Below, one piece after another: positions 46,566-54,895 of a stretch of DNA of 64,000 bases. Numbering within the stretch: the first letter of the stretch is position 1; the number at the start of each line of letters is the position of its first letter. The notes below the pieces were generated by a model. The model had not been told where the DNA came from. It ran no database searches and worked only from the letters and a program-made list of their open reading frames with translations. Source of the stretch: Fabrea salina (Eukaryota; Ciliophora; Heterotrichea; Heterotrichida; Fabreidae). The stretch is from contig JALIHJ010000030.1 in NCBI GenBank assembly GCA_022984795.1, forward strand, positions 124,001 through 188,000. Reading direction: 5' to 3'. The translations under genes and the position numbers were made by a program.

Positions 46566-47567
46566 CTAAGACCCTATTTCAGATAGATTACATACTGTCC
46601 AGCAACTTAAACTAGTGTTGAGCGTGTAAAGGAAGTTGTCTTCGTTAAAAGTGAAGATTTGTAAGCCGTCCCTCAAAACGCTGTAAGGAAAAGAAGAGCA
46701 GTGCTTTTCAGGCAAACTAGCCATTTCTTTGATTTCTTCGTCCTTAAGCATGAAGGTTTTGTGCACGTTGTCTTCTCCGTCGTTGCCTCCAAATATCACT
46801 ACAAAGTCTCCACAAGACACTGCTTGGTGCAAAAACAAAGGCACGGGTAGTTTCACTCCCAAAACACTCCATGCTGACTTCTGGACGTCAAAGGTCTGGA
46901 TCTCGTCTAAAACGTGGTTTGAGTTACCCTCTATTTGCAGACCCCCACAAACGTAGATTTTGGAAGCCACACTATATACACCAGGGAACTCCACCCCTTT
47001 TGGAAGGTCAGGTAGTTGTTCCCATTTATCTTCTCTAGGCAAGTACTTGCTTAAACTTTCAGAGTAGTCTTGGTATATGGCTTTGGCAAAGTCAGTCCGA
47101 GTTTGGATTTCTCTGACGCCTCCTACTGCATAGACTGAGTCCTCTACTTGTATGAGTCTAAGTCTTCTGCGGGCACTGGGAAGAGAACTAATTTCAGTTA
47201 TCTCTCCTCCAGAACATTCCAGTGCAAAACAGTTTTTTACTTCTGAGGAGCAAAACAAGTCATAACCGCCTGCAAATATTACTCGAGAATTGTTGAAAAA
47301 AACAATCCCGCACTCAGAGTAAAGCTTAAGAGGCAAGTCTAAAGTTTCTAGTTGGTGCGAGTTAGCTTCGTACTGAAGCAGTTTAGTAGGCACTTCTGGG
47401 TCATTGAAGCAATACAGAAAAAGTTTAGAATCTTCAACTATTTCTTCAGAAGAAGAAGCATGCAGGATCTCGGGTTCTGCTTCTTCGTATGTGTATGAAG
47501 TCCTTTGAACCGATGCTACTGGTGTGTATATTGGTTCTAACACCTTCTTACCACATTTACAACCCAT
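46566..47567 (-). CDS. Kelch-repeat protein with N-terminal lipidation motif
   Basis: 333 residues. The N-terminus MGCKCGKK has Gly2 followed by cysteines, as in proteins that are myristoylated and palmitoylated, so it is likely on the inner membrane face. From ~70 on, Kelch-type blades carry glycine pairs and spaced Tyr/Trp: IFAGGYDLF, VYAVGGVRE, YVCGGLQIEG and VIFGGNDGED. About five or six blades are visible, too few for a fully clear propeller. There is no BTB domain. Partners are unknown. Confidence 0.82.
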   Translation of the reverse strand: MGCKCGKKVLEPIYTPVASVQRTSYTYEEAEPEILHASSSEEIVEDSKLFLYCFNDPEVPTKLLQYEANSHQLETLDLPLKLYSECGIVFFNNSRVIFAGGYDLFCSSEVKNCFALECSGGEITEISSLPSARRRLRLIQVEDSVYAVGGVREIQTRTDFAKAIYQDYSESLSKYLPREDKWEQLPDLPKGVEFPGVYSVASKIYVCGGLQIEGNSNHVLDEIQTFDVQKSAWSVLGVKLPVPLFLHQAVSCGDFVVIFGGNDGEDNVHKTFMLKDEEIKEMASLPEKHCSSFPYSVLRDGLQIFTFNEDNFLYTLNTSLSCWTVCNLSEIGS

Positions 47568-47597
47568 TGTTTAAATCTAAATTTTATAAAGCAAGCA

Positions 47598-48827
47598 TTA
47601 CTTAATCTTGCCCGGGAGCACACTTTCTGACATCGTTGATATTTTGTAGTACGTGGACTTTTCTGAGAACAAGTGAGTCAAAAACACAAAAACCGATATT
47701 TGTATTAGTGTGGTTCCAATAACTACTACAGTGTTTCTCCAGTAAGTTTCGAACACCCAAGACAGCACTACTAAGAAAGGCTGTGAAAAAAAGTAAACTG
47801 AACCTAGTACGCTAAAGTGCAGCACGAAGTTCTGAATTTTTCCACCCACAACAGACTGCAAGTCCTTCACCAGGTAAAAGAACCAACCCCACATTGCAAG
47901 TCTCATAGTAACCAAAATAGCTCCAGGAATTCCTTCGTAGTCACTGAACTTGTAGTAAGAGTCCTCTGTGATTCTGCCGAGACCCACAACTAACAAGTTC
48001 AAAAGCACTATCAAAAGTCCAATAGGAATGTATACGTCTGGCTCTGGAAAGTCCTTGAACTTCAAAGTCCACCCAGTTGCCATAAGTATAAACATCGTAG
48101 TTATTATGAGGCCAGACAGCACCTCCAAAGCTTGGTGAAAAAAGTCAAAAGCAGGTATTCCTGAACCGTTGTAAGCGTAGACCCACAAATGAAGTACTTC
48201 ACTAACTATTCCTAAAAACTGGAAACCTATTGCTAAGTTCAGCATGAGCAAGCTAGGTTCTATGTCCTCTGTTTTCTTAAATTTGTTGATAAGCCGCACT
48301 AAGTTCCCTGACAAAGCAACTAAGTACACCAGCATGATTAAGGGGAAAAAGTACACCATTCCTTTTTCCTCAAGTGAAAACTCAGAGTCGCCTACATTAG
48401 TTAGTCTGAGTTCTACCCTGATTCTATGCTTCTCGCTGATGGTTTTACTGCAGTCAGAAATAGCAAAGAACCAAAAGTGGGCTTTGACTCTTTGCGACAC
48501 AGTTCCTGAAACGTACCTAGACCACTCGCCGTTGTAAGGTATTCTAATGCTGCGACTTCTTTTGGTGGCTTGTTCTTTAGCTGAGCAGGAGTCTGCACTA
48601 AGGGCATCCTCCCACTTGTCGTCTAAGTATACGTTGACTGTGTAGTCTACGGTGTCTGTGCTTGTTTCGTTCACTGGCTTAAGTAGCTTTGCGCGCATTT
48701 CCCACTCGCCTTTCCCTATGTCAACTGCAAATTTGGAAACGTACTTCCAGGGCATGTCAGGGGTCAGTGTTAAGCTAGTTGAAATGAACTTTCCTGCCAC
48801 ACAAGTCACAAGGAAGAGTAAGTACAT
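47598..48827 (-). CDS. GPR180/TMEM145-like seven-transmembrane receptor
   Basis: 409 residues. A signal peptide (~1-12) and a ~150-residue lumenal domain precede seven membrane segments (~160-385). The arrangement and segments such as EEKGMVYFFPLIMLVYLV, FQFLGIVSEVLHLW and GWTLKFKDF match the GPCR rhodopsin-like family that includes GPR180 and TMEM145 (related to the GOST proteins). Ligand and transduction are unknown; Golgi trafficking is an alternative function. One of two 7-TM proteins in the window. Confidence 0.83.
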   Translation of the reverse strand: MYLLFLVTCVAGKFISTSLTLTPDMPWKYVSKFAVDIGKGEWEMRAKLLKPVNETSTDTVDYTVNVYLDDKWEDALSADSCSAKEQATKRSRSIRIPYNGEWSRYVSGTVSQRVKAHFWFFAISDCSKTISEKHRIRVELRLTNVGDSEFSLEEKGMVYFFPLIMLVYLVALSGNLVRLINKFKKTEDIEPSLLMLNLAIGFQFLGIVSEVLHLWVYAYNGSGIPAFDFFHQALEVLSGLIITTMFILMATGWTLKFKDFPEPDVYIPIGLLIVLLNLLVVGLGRITEDSYYKFSDYEGIPGAILVTMRLAMWGWFFYLVKDLQSVVGGKIQNFVLHFSVLGSVYFFSQPFLVVLSWVFETYWRNTVVVIGTTLIQISVFVFLTHLFSEKSTYYKISTMSESVLPGKIK

Positions 48828-48854
48828 TTTATTATGAAGTAGTTTAAAGTTAAT

Positions 48855-49508
48855 TTAATGCTCCTCAGTGGATTCACTTCTAGAAATATTACAATACCTT
48901 CTGTTGTCTGTTAATTTTCCTAAATTAACAAATAAGTCATTTGGATCGAGTCCTTTGTCATTTTTCTCGTAAACAAAACTGTTTTCAGGGGGCTTTACGT
49001 TTCCTGTAGGTTCAGTGGAGTTGTCTAGTTTAAAAACAATGCAAGGCCCCTTAGCTTGACTTGGTTCTTTAACTTCTTGATAAACTTCAATGGATTCTTC
49101 CATTTCCAAAACTCTATCATGGTTGCCTTGGCTGTCGTAAACGTCTGCAAAGATTTGATTGGGGTAGATTCTAGGTCCTCTGAACACAGGTTCTTCTTCC
49201 AAAGGAATTAATTTAGAAGAGTCACTGGTTTTTTGGGACCTGGGTAGTTTTTTTCTAAGTCCAGAGTTTTTTCTAGAATGCTTAGTCGAAGGTTGGTTAG
49301 GGCTTGATTTTCCTGAAAGAAAAGGCTTGCAGCATCGGGCCAGGTGCTTTGTATCCAAGTAAGGGGAAAACTTGTTAGACTGGGATCTTTTATGAGATGA
49401 CTTAGAAAGGATTCTGAGCAGACTGCTTGAAGTTAAGTCATCCCTTTTGGGAGCGACCATAAACATAGGAGTTTCTTTTATCAGTTTTTTGCTGTTGTTC
49501 TTCTTCAT
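48855..49508 (-). CDS. basic, serine-rich protein, unknown
   Basis: 217 residues. The first ~95 are strongly basic and serine-rich (RSQSNKFSPY; KHSRKNSGLRKKLPRSQK) with many potential phosphorylation sites. The rest is more acidic with DVYDSQGNHDRVLEMEESIEVY. No domain or membrane segment is recognised; it may be largely disordered. Its ATG is 5 bp from the divergent RecQ ATG. Confidence 0.7.
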   Translation of the reverse strand: MKKNNSKKLIKETPMFMVAPKRDDLTSSSLLRILSKSSHKRSQSNKFSPYLDTKHLARCCKPFLSGKSSPNQPSTKHSRKNSGLRKKLPRSQKTSDSSKLIPLEEEPVFRGPRIYPNQIFADVYDSQGNHDRVLEMEESIEVYQEVKEPSQAKGPCIVFKLDNSTEPTGNVKPPENSFVYEKNDKGLDPNDLFVNLGKLTDNRRYCNISRSESTEEH

Positions 49509-49513
49509 TTAAT
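49509..49513. promoter_or_regulatory. 5-bp bidirectional start region (CAT-TTAAT-ATG)
   Basis: TTAAT alone separates the starts of the basic protein gene (-) and the RecQ gene (+). Confidence 0.6.
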
Positions 49514-51988
49514 ATGAAATCTAATATCGAACAGATACTTAAAAAGCTAGAAGAGGTGACTCCTTGCCAAGAAATCACAGAAATAATTGACTATTCAAAC
49601 ACAAACATCATTGTGCCCCTAAAAGAAATTCCTAACACAATTATGTCCAAAAGAAACCCCAAGTCCTTAAGGGAACTTGCAAAAGAGCGCGCACAAAGAA
49701 AGCAAGAAAAAAAACCAAGAAGTCCAGTTAGGTTCGTAAACCCTATAGCTTCGCCTGTTCGGAGGCCACTGCCTTTGTTCGGGGCTCCAGAGTCTCCTGT
49801 ACAAGAAGTAAGTCCCCCGCCAATTCACAGCTTCAGATCTCCAGTCAAAACCACAGTTACTAGAGCTGGCAACCAGTGGAAAAACAACTTTTCTTGGGAA
49901 GAACGCATTGAAAAAGCCAACACAGAGATTTTCAAAAACCCAGGTTTCAGAGAAAATCAGAAAGAGGTCATAAACGCAGTTTTGTCAGGAAAAGACGCGT
50001 TTGTGTGCATGCCTACTGGAGGAGGGAAGAGCCTTACGTTCCAGCTGCCTTCAGTGCTGAACGAAGGAATAACTTTAGTGATAATGCCTTTAGTTTCACT
50101 AATATACGACCAAATGAACTTTTTGCAAAGCATAGGAGTAAAAGTAAGGGTCTTCAACTCTTCACAAAGCGCAACTGAACAGGACACTATCTACGACGAG
50201 ATACTCAGGGACAAAGACATCAAAATGGTCTTCTTAACCCCTGAAAAACTAGCTCAAAGCGAAAAAATGATCAACTTTTTGAGGAAACTCTACGAAAACA
50301 ACCAAATAAAACTCTTAGCAATTGACGAAGCTCACTGTGTGAGCCAGTGGGGAAGAGACTTTAGGGCTGACTACATAAAACTCAGGAGGTTCAGAGATAA
50401 CTTTCCGAACATTCCGGTCCTGGCTCTGACCGCTACTGCCACTGAGAAGGTCAGGGAAGACGTAGTCAAAGTTCTTAAAATGAACAAACCTCTTATGTTC
50501 GTAACTAGCTTCAACAGACCTAACTTGAGTTACGAAGTCAGAAACAAAACCAAAAAAGTCAACGAAGAAATTGCAAACTTCATCCAAAGAAACCACAGAG
50601 ACGAAACTGGAATAATATACTGCCTCTCCACAAAAGACTGCGAAAACGTTGCTAAGTGCTTAAGAAGAGAATACAAAATAAAAGCCGACTTTTACCACGC
50701 CAAGATTAATAACGAAAAAAGAAACAATACCCAGGACAAGTGGATGAAAGGAGAAATCAAGGTGCTAGTAGCCACAATAGCCTTTGGAATGGGAATTAAC
50801 AAACCAAACGTGAGGTTTGTGATACACTACTCTTTGCCTAAAAGTTTAGAAAACTACTACCAAGAGTCTGGAAGAGCAGGTCGTGACGGCAAGCCTGCTG
50901 AATGCATTCTTTACTACAGCTACGGTGACAAGCACAAACATGACTACCTCATAAACAACTCTATCAAAAACAAAGAAAGACAAAGCCAGAACTTCAACGA
51001 AATCTATGGAGTGTTAATTTATTGTGAGGACTTGTTTACTTGTAGAAGGAAGTTGCAGCTAGCTCACTTCGGAGAGAACTTTGACCCTAAGAACTGCAGA
51101 AAGACTTGTGACAACTGCAAGGCAGGCAGAGTAGGCATTGTAAAAGACATGACTGATGCTGCCTTAAAGGTTGTAGAGGTTTTGGAAGGTCCTAGGTTTG
51201 GGTGTAACACTTTGATCCAACTTGCTTCTTTGTTGAAAGGAGTTGGTAGCCGTAAAAACGAAAACTTAAGGGTGCACAAGTGTTTTGGAGCCTTGAGTGG
51301 GTTTGAAAAGGAAGAAATACAAAAGCTTATTAGGAAAATGGTGTTTCAAGACATTGCAAGGGAAAAGTCAGTGAAGGCTTTTAAAGGGGTCTACAACACC
51401 AACATTGAAATTGGGCCTAAGGCCAAAGACCTTAAAGAGGGAGGAATGTTTTTGAGAATGACTTTTGAATCCCATAAAAGTGTCCACATTCCTCAAGAAC
51501 CCAAAGGCAACTTTTCTGAAATACTTGACTTAGGTTACTCACCTCAAAAGGATACAGAACCCCCTACAGTTGCTCCTAAAGTTGCTTCTAAAGTTGCTCC
51601 TAAAGTTACCTGTAAAGCTTCTTCAATCCCTGAACAGGTTTCAGTGCCTAAAAAAACCACTGCAGAACTAGACTCTGAAGACTTAGAAGAACTTCTTCAA
51701 AGACTTAAAATGGTAAGATCACGTTTGGCTCGGAGAGCAGGAGTGACTGAATCCCAAGTGCTGCCTGACAAAGTGCTTGATAAGCTGTGCAAAGAACTTC
51801 CTGAAGAGTTGCCAGGGGTGAACTCAGCCTTCCTAGAAGAAATAAACTACTTTAAGCAGACCAGAGCCAAAGAACAAGACGAGTTTGATTTTGACTTGAA
51901 TTTAGAAGAATTAGACATTGCAAGTTTAGACTTAAAAAGAAAAAACAACACTCAAAACCCAGTGGACAAAAAGCCCAAGATGTATTAA
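49514..51988 (+). CDS. RecQ DNA helicase (BLM/Sgs1 class)
   Basis: 824 residues. A disordered N-terminus (~1-125) precedes the helicase core (~140-490) with MPTGGGKS, IDEAHCVSQWGRDFRADY, ALTATAT and QESGRAGRDG. The RQC zinc-binding region (~495-545) has CRRKLQL then CRKTCDNC, followed by a winged helix. An HRDC domain lies at ~720-785. The order helicase-RQC-HRDC matches BLM/Sgs1, though the N-terminal extension is shorter than in human BLM. It unwinds recombination and replication intermediates in the nucleus. TGGGKS and RDFRADY are intact, so it should be active. Confidence 0.95.
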   Translation: MKSNIEQILKKLEEVTPCQEITEIIDYSNTNIIVPLKEIPNTIMSKRNPKSLRELAKERAQRKQEKKPRSPVRFVNPIASPVRRPLPLFGAPESPVQEVSPPPIHSFRSPVKTTVTRAGNQWKNNFSWEERIEKANTEIFKNPGFRENQKEVINAVLSGKDAFVCMPTGGGKSLTFQLPSVLNEGITLVIMPLVSLIYDQMNFLQSIGVKVRVFNSSQSATEQDTIYDEILRDKDIKMVFLTPEKLAQSEKMINFLRKLYENNQIKLLAIDEAHCVSQWGRDFRADYIKLRRFRDNFPNIPVLALTATATEKVREDVVKVLKMNKPLMFVTSFNRPNLSYEVRNKTKKVNEEIANFIQRNHRDETGIIYCLSTKDCENVAKCLRREYKIKADFYHAKINNEKRNNTQDKWMKGEIKVLVATIAFGMGINKPNVRFVIHYSLPKSLENYYQESGRAGRDGKPAECILYYSYGDKHKHDYLINNSIKNKERQSQNFNEIYGVLIYCEDLFTCRRKLQLAHFGENFDPKNCRKTCDNCKAGRVGIVKDMTDAALKVVEVLEGPRFGCNTLIQLASLLKGVGSRKNENLRVHKCFGALSGFEKEEIQKLIRKMVFQDIAREKSVKAFKGVYNTNIEIGPKAKDLKEGGMFLRMTFESHKSVHIPQEPKGNFSEILDLGYSPQKDTEPPTVAPKVASKVAPKVTCKASSIPEQVSVPKKTTAELDSEDLEELLQRLKMVRSRLARRAGVTESQVLPDKVLDKLCKELPEELPGVNSAFLEEINYFKQTRAKEQDEFDFDLNLEELDIASLDLKRKNNTQNPVDKKPKMY

Positions 51989-52000
51989 TTAGTAAAATAA

Positions 52001-52315
52001 ATGGAAGGACAGAGTGAATTTAGAATAAGCTCCCGGCTAAAAGCTGTAGAGTGTATTTCGAAAGGAAAAGAGATTTTGAACAGAGATGGACGCGTTGCTT
52101 TCCATGCTATAGGTAATTCTATTGTAAACGCAGTAAAAGCAGCAAACCGCCTAGTTGAGTTAGGCTATGCCGATATGCAGAAGTTTAACACTTTTTCTAT
52201 TGATGAAACTTTTGAGAACCAGCCCAGAAAAGTTTACAAAGTGATTATAGAACTTTCTAAGTCGGCTGAGTTCGACCGAATCAACGAAGCTTATGAAAAG
52301 TCGAGAGCTAAGTAA
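52001..52315 (+). CDS. Alba-domain nucleic-acid-binding protein
   Basis: 104 residues, a single Alba domain. It starts with FRISSRLKAVECISKGKEIL, continues with VAFHAIGNSIVNAVKAANRL and ends with a beta strand KVYKVIIEL. Alba proteins bind RNA or DNA as dimers; in protists they often regulate mRNA stability, while relatives are subunits of RNase P/MRP (Rpp20/Rpp25). It lacks an RGG tail. It lies 12 bp downstream of RecQ on the same strand. Confidence 0.9.
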   Translation: MEGQSEFRISSRLKAVECISKGKEILNRDGRVAFHAIGNSIVNAVKAANRLVELGYADMQKFNTFSIDETFENQPRKVYKVIIELSKSAEFDRINEAYEKSRAK

Positions 52316-52328
52316 ATTCCAGTTTACA

Positions 52329-52475
52329 TTAACTAATTCTTTTAAACTTCACAGCAGTATGTTTGGGGGTTTTGATAGCTGTGTTTTGTGTTTGCAAAGT
52401 AACTGCAGTGCCTGTTCTTAAGTCTTTGTGAGCTTTAGTAGCTTTTTTCTGGATTTCGCGAATAAACTCTTCCAT
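52329..52475 (-). CDS. 48-residue small protein candidate
   Basis: ATG 52475 to TAA 52329, a short frame filling the space between Alba and the next gene. The product starts MEEFIREIQKKATKAHKDL and ends TPKHTAVKFKRIS; it is basic, with a helical start and a threonine-rich end. Codon use looks like the neighbours, and it lies 13 bp from the Alba stop and 45 bp from the divergent ATG, the same packing as known genes. No homology was recognised. Confidence 0.5.
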   Translation of the reverse strand: MEEFIREIQKKATKAHKDLRTGTAVTLQTQNTAIKTPKHTAVKFKRIS

Positions 52476-52520
52476 GTATTTAAGCTCCCCAGCTTAACTT
52501 AAAGAATATGAAGAAAAGGA

Positions 52521-53093
52521 ATGGAAAATTTGAAAAGAAAGCTAACAGAAAATACTTCTGAAGGTAAAAAACGGTTTAAAACAACTCTCCAGAGTTTAGA
52601 AGAGCCCAACGTGGATTTAATAGCTAATCCAAGTAAAAGGTCAGCAGCTAAGTCTTTGCAAACAGGCAACTCTTCAGACGTCCTCAACAGTATAGTAGCG
52701 GGAAAGTGCACTTTAAGCCCCGTCATAAACATCAAGAAGCACAGAAAGCACCTTAGGAAAAGGAACTCTTCAAACTCCAAAAACCACACTCAGTCGCCTC
52801 CTAAACTTTTTGAAGCTTTTGAAAAAATCACTCAAATTCCACAAAAAGAATTAAAGGTAGTGCAGAAGGAAACCCAAGTATTTAAGAAACTTAACAGTGT
52901 TTTGGAAGAAGAGTTCAGTCAAGAACTAACCCAAAAAATACTTAGAGAAGTAGGCAAACACTTACTGAAGAAAGTCCAAACTTGCAGTACTCCACTGAAC
53001 CCTATTAAGGTTCCAAGTTCCTGCAAAAGACTTAAACGCCTTAAAAGGGTAAGCAAAGTCAAAGAAGAAATCGAAAGACTCAAAAATAACTAA
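52521..53093 (+). CDS. basic nuclear-type protein, unknown, N-terminus like the TPX2-family gene
   Basis: 190 residues. It starts MENLKRKLTENTSEGKKRFK, strikingly like MQNLKRKLDADT...KKIKLK of the TPX2-family gene at 10511, probably a nuclear signal. The rest is basic with two helical stretches (~95-150 and ~165-190), no membrane segment and no domain recognised. An out-of-frame ATG lies 13 bp upstream (52508) and would give a short overlapping frame ending at 52561. Convergent with the SHIPPO gene, 8 bp between stops. Confidence 0.72.
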   Translation: MENLKRKLTENTSEGKKRFKTTLQSLEEPNVDLIANPSKRSAAKSLQTGNSSDVLNSIVAGKCTLSPVINIKKHRKHLRKRNSSNSKNHTQSPPKLFEAFEKITQIPQKELKVVQKETQVFKKLNSVLEEEFSQELTQKILREVGKHLLKKVQTCSTPLNPIKVPSSCKRLKRLKRVSKVKEEIERLKNN

Positions 53094-53101
53094 TAACGGC
53101 T

Positions 53102-53761
53102 CTACTTAGATATAAAATGCCTCTTAGGGTTGTAGTTACCAGGCCCAGGAATTCCTTTTTCAGGATAAACTATTCCTTTTTTGCTCCTCCCGAACACAGA
53201 GTTCGGCACACTACTTCTAAGCGAGTACTCATAGTCGAGTGGGCCTGGGTGGTCATCTTTTGAGTAGCCAAAGTCCCTTTTAGCTCTGCTAAAAGAAAAA
53301 CTTCCTCTTGGATGGCTAAAATCCGAGATCAAACTAAGTTCGTACTCCTTTTGTTCTTTAGTTAAAGACTTGAATGAAAAATCAGACTTCCTAGCTTTGG
53401 GAACTCTATGATTACTATAAACTGTTTGCGAACTAACCCGCGGAGATACCTTTTGGGAGGTAAGCAGTGGAGAGACTCTAAACTTGTCTGAGCTGAAAGT
53501 AGATGTAAATGTAAAGTTCTTTTCAGAGTTGGTTGGACTCGTCACTATTTCTTTGGGCTGCACAGAGTCTACCTGGGAAATAAGCCCATCTATAATTAGT
53601 TTCAGGTTCTGTTTGGAGGTCGTTAGTGGTTCTTTGCACTCGTTCAATATCTCTAAAACTAGTGAGTGAAGTTTCTTCAGCTTACCTGACTTTTCGAGTT
53701 CAAGCAAAGTGGGGTAGGCTTGTTCTTGGTCCTTTAAAACGTCTTTCAGCTTCCCTAGCAT
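53102..53761 (-). CDS. SHIPPO/STPG-repeat protein (ODF3-like)
   Basis: 219 residues. The C-terminal ~60 residues hold Pro-Gly-Pro repeats of the SHIPPO type: DDHPGPLDYEY and GIPGPGNYNP, separated by the expected distance. The N-terminus is helical (~1-75), the middle serine-rich. SHIPPO (STPG/ODF3/CIMAP) proteins bind the inside of ciliary microtubules or the sperm tail. It has fewer repeats than ODF3. Its start is 6 bp from the ATG of the Utp12 gene. Confidence 0.85.
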   Translation of the reverse strand: MLGKLKDVLKDQEQAYPTLLELEKSGKLKKLHSLVLEILNECKEPLTTSKQNLKLIIDGLISQVDSVQPKEIVTSPTNSEKNFTFTSTFSSDKFRVSPLLTSQKVSPRVSSQTVYSNHRVPKARKSDFSFKSLTKEQKEYELSLISDFSHPRGSFSFSRAKRDFGYSKDDHPGPLDYEYSLRSSVPNSVFGRSKKGIVYPEKGIPGPGNYNPKRHFISK

Positions 53762-53767
53762 TAATAA
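53762..53767. promoter_or_regulatory. 6-bp bidirectional start region (CAT-TAATAA-ATG)
   Basis: TAATAA alone separates the SHIPPO (-) and Utp12 (+) start codons. Confidence 0.6.
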
Positions 53768-54202
53768 ATGGAATCCTGTGCTGAGCTTTTAAATGCACTT
53801 AGAAACAAAGACATAAGCACCCTTAATTCATTGATTGAATCAACAGAGTGCCCTGAACACATACCACAGGAACACCTAGTGGACTTGCTTAGCTTCCTTA
53901 CTAAAAAGATGCAACAGAGTCCTTCCAAAAAGACACTTTCATGGGTTCATCAGCTTTCAAGCAAACACGGGCATTTACTTATACAAAGCGAAAACTTAAA
54001 ACAGCAAATAACTAAGTTGCTCGAAAGCTTCACAGACAAAACAGCTACTCTGGAAAAGCTATACAAGTTAAAAGGCAAACTTGAAGGAAACTTGTCAAGG
54101 ACTGAAGGCCCAGGCGTCTCTAACGAAATGGAAATTGAAGAAGAAGAAACCTCCGACGCTTCTATCGAAGAAATCACACACTACGAAGAGTTTTCCGATT
54201 AA
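53768..54202 (+). CDS. stand-alone Utp12-domain protein (WDR43/UTP5 C-terminus-like)
   Basis: 144 residues. Residues ~4-105 match the helical Utp12 domain found at the C-terminus of WDR43/UTP5: ELLNALRNKDISTLNSLI, LVDLLSFLTKKMQQSP, LSWVHQLSSKHGHLL and LEKLYKLKGKLEGNL. A short acidic tail (EIEEEETSDASIEE) ends it, as in WDR43. In other eukaryotes this domain follows a WD40 propeller in a UTP-A small-subunit-processome protein. Here no propeller is encoded nearby. It may bind its partners alone, or the propeller is a separate gene. Confidence 0.75.
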   Translation: MESCAELLNALRNKDISTLNSLIESTECPEHIPQEHLVDLLSFLTKKMQQSPSKKTLSWVHQLSSKHGHLLIQSENLKQQITKLLESFTDKTATLEKLYKLKGKLEGNLSRTEGPGVSNEMEIEEEETSDASIEEITHYEEFSD

Positions 54203-54205
54203 TTA

Positions 54206-54544
54206 TTAATTAGACACCTTACAAACGGGATTCCTGCAGTACGGGCATGTACTCTTTTTTGCAAGCCATTTTCCTAAGCACTCTGCATGATAACTGTGGT
54301 TGCATTTAAGCTTAGTGCCTTCAGTTGCAAGTTCAAAACAAATTGAGCACTCAAAAGCCACCCCTGAGTGCCTAGGCAAAGACTGTATTTCTGAAGCAGA
54401 CAAACCTTCAGGTTCATAATCAGAAAAAGATACTTCTTCTTCCCAAAACTCGTATCCTGAACTGTACCCATCAAAGTACACACTGCTGCCTGTAAAAGAA
54501 CTTTCTATTTCGTCTGAGTAGTAAGAGTCGTCCAGTTCCATCAT
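54206..54544 (-). CDS. RING-H2 finger protein, probable E3 ubiquitin ligase
   Basis: 112 residues (111 if the second Met at 54541 is used). The acidic, tyrosine-rich N-terminus (~1-60) is followed by a C-terminal RING-H2 finger: CSICFELATEG, CNHSYHAECLGKW and CPYC, with the C3H2C3 ligand pattern complete. The trailing W before the last cysteine pair is typical for E2 binding. No membrane segment is present. Substrates are unknown. Its stop is 3 bp from that of the Utp12 gene. Confidence 0.9.
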   Translation of the reverse strand: MMELDDSYYSDEIESSFTGSSVYFDGYSSGYEFWEEEVSFSDYEPEGLSASEIQSLPRHSGVAFECSICFELATEGTKLKCNHSYHAECLGKWLAKKSTCPYCRNPVCKVSN

Positions 54545-54550
54545 TTATAA
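54545..54550. promoter_or_regulatory. 6-bp bidirectional start region (CAT-TTATAA-ATG)
   Basis: TTATAA, a perfect palindrome, lies between the RING-H2 (-) and TMEM42 (+) start codons. Confidence 0.6.
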
Positions 54551-54895
54551 ATGCAAATTCTGTCTTGTGTGTTGTCAGGTTTCTTTGCAGCAACTGCCGG
54601 AGTGTTTGGCAAGTATGCTTTTATGCCTCAAGATGGAAGTTTACTAGTGAGAGTTCTTGCGTTTGGAGTTATGCTGGCACTTAACTCACTGATGCTGAAG
54701 TACTTAATGGAAAGTTACAAGCATTTAGGGGCTGGCAAAGCCACTGTAGTTAACTTTACTTGCAACTACATACTATCAGCTGCAATGGGTTACTTATTTT
54801 ACTCAGAAGCAATTTCAACTCAGTGGCTGCTGGGGGCAACTACTATGTTGGTGGGAGTTTACATTATAACACAAGACTCTAAATTAAGTACTTAA
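54551..54895 (+). CDS. TMEM42: TMEM42-like EamA-family membrane protein
   Basis: 114 residues with four membrane segments (~3-22, 31-50, 63-84, 88-107), half the size of the ten-segment drug/metabolite transporters. GFFAATAGVFGKYAF at the start, NFTCNYILSAAMGYLFY and the LLGATTMLVGVYII end match TMEM42. Such small EamA proteins probably dimerise. Substrate unknown. Its TAA stop overlaps the convergent gene's stop (TTAA). Confidence 0.85.
   Translation: MQILSCVLSGFFAATAGVFGKYAFMPQDGSLLVRVLAFGVMLALNSLMLKYLMESYKHLGAGKATVVNFTCNYILSAAMGYLFYSEAISTQWLLGATTMLVGVYIITQDSKLST

Noticed and set aside
52508-52561. Upstream ATG and 17-codon frame overlapping the start of the 52521 gene
   Set aside because: Probably lies upstream of or at the transcription start given the short leaders here; no evidence it is translated.
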